Translations under genes and position numbers: made by a program
Source of the DNA: Brevibacterium zhoupengii
GTDB lineage: Bacteria; Actinomycetota; Actinomycetes; Actinomycetales; Brevibacteriaceae
Reading direction: 5' to 3'
DNA length: 64,000 nucleotides
NCBI RefSeq assembly: GCF_021117425.1
Contig: NZ_CP088298.1
Span: 558,001 to 622,000 of the forward strand
The notes under the pieces: generated by a model
The model's database searches: none
The model's input: only the letters and a program-made list of their open reading frames with translations
What the model was told of the DNA's origin: nothing
Shown here: positions 63,673-64,000 of the stretch, piece after piece
Numbering within the stretch: position 1 is the first letter of the stretch
Layout of the letters: the number at the start of each line of letters is the position of its first letter

Positions 63673-64000
63673 TGAGTACTGATAATTCGCCGCGGGAGAC
63701 TCCGCTGCACGATATCCACGCCCAGCTGGGCGCATCCTTCACCGACTTCGGCGGCTGGGACATGCCGCTGAAGTACGGGTCCGAACTGGCTGAGCACCGC
63801 GCGGTGCGCGAAGCCGCAGGCATCTTCGACCTCTCCCATATGGGCGAAGTCCGCCTCACCGGCTCCGACGCTGCCGCATTCCTCGACTACGCACTCGTGG
63901 CGAAGTACTCGAAGATGAAGATCGGCAAGGCCAAATACGGTGTGCTCGTCAACGAGGCAGGCTACCTCCTCGATGACCTCATCACCTACCGGATCGGCGA
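63672..64000 (+). CDS. gcvT: aminomethyltransferase, T protein (5' part, cut by window edge)
   Basis: ATG 63672 opens inside the gcvP stop (TGATG) and stays open to the window edge (109 codons). PLHDIHAQLGASFTDFGGWDMPL, HRAVREAAGIFDLSHMGEV and KYGVLVNEAGYLLDDLITYR are the standard GcvT N-terminal segments. It transfers the methylene group to tetrahydrofolate and releases ammonia. It is co-transcribed and translationally coupled with gcvP under the riboswitch. The C-terminal two-thirds are outside the window. Confidence 0.95.
   Translation, partial: MSTDNSPRETPLHDIHAQLGASFTDFGGWDMPLKYGSELAEHRAVREAAGIFDLSHMGEVRLTGSDAAAFLDYALVAKYSKMKIGKAKYGVLVNEAGYLLDDLITYRIG

Overview
The window looks like a chromosomal segment of a high-GC actinobacterium, most likely Brevibacterium or a close relative of the Micrococcales. 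This rests on gene content and base composition, not on a search: a RamB-type regulator beside the glyoxylate genes, an IdeR/DtxR box, a MhuD-type heme-degrading enzyme, a DUF664/DinB protein, GTG starts, 4-base stop/start overlaps, and several start codons only 6-7 nt downstream of a -10 box, which suggests leaderless mRNAs. I saw no tRNA or rRNA gene, insertion sequence, prophage or CRISPR array.

Layout. 1-2.0 kb: a partial glutamate-synthase-family gene (cut by the left edge) and an ECF41 sigma factor co-transcribed with its carboxymuconolactone-decarboxylase-like partner, behind a near-consensus ECF41 promoter. 2.0-4.4 kb: a divergent one-carbon pair (methylenetetrahydrofolate reductase and a DmdA/GcvT-like demethylase) around a palindromic operator. 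4.8-10.6 kb: an APC permease, KtrB/KtrA potassium uptake, MhuD, an FmdB zinc ribbon and a solitary type III-like DNA methyltransferase. 10.6-22.4 kb: LhgO-like oxidase with a long disordered insert, ramB-aceA-aceB (glyoxylate shunt), a DinB/WYL regulator pair, a universal stress protein, and a large FAD/Fe-S D-2-hydroxyacid dehydrogenase. 22.7-28.5 kb: a small HTH-like protein in an AT-rich stretch, an inositol-monophosphatase-family enzyme, and an iron-siderophore ABC importer behind an IdeR/DtxR box.

28.8-39.3 kb is the most interesting accessory block. It holds an amino-acid/amine permease, then a minus-strand run (ferredoxin reductase, flavodoxin, GntR regulator, soluble Cache-domain protein) divergent from a plus-strand run (cytochrome P450, glutamine-synthetase-like ligase, a signal-less solute-binding-protein-like protein, two class I amidotransferase/gamma-glutamyl hydrolases). 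I read it as an amine catabolic island: the P450 with its own flavodoxin and reductase oxidises an amine, the ligase gamma-glutamylates it or its product, and the PuuD-like hydrolases release the product. The Cache/GntR pair may sense the substrate.

39.4-49.4 kb: urease operon ureABC-F-D-G with no ureE, preceded by a leaderless 26-codon upstream ORF that can base-pair with the ureA ribosome-binding site, and followed without a break by a peptide/nickel-type ABC importer that probably supplies nickel. 49.4-60.2 kb: a membrane protein, a YtcJ-like amidohydrolase, an acyltransferase-3 protein, a CoA-transferase / acyl-CoA dehydrogenase / SDR operon with a divergent LysR gene, an APH-fold kinase, a DUF1990 protein and another SDR. 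60.3-64 kb: a glycine riboswitch followed by gcvP and the start of gcvT, which is cut by the right edge.
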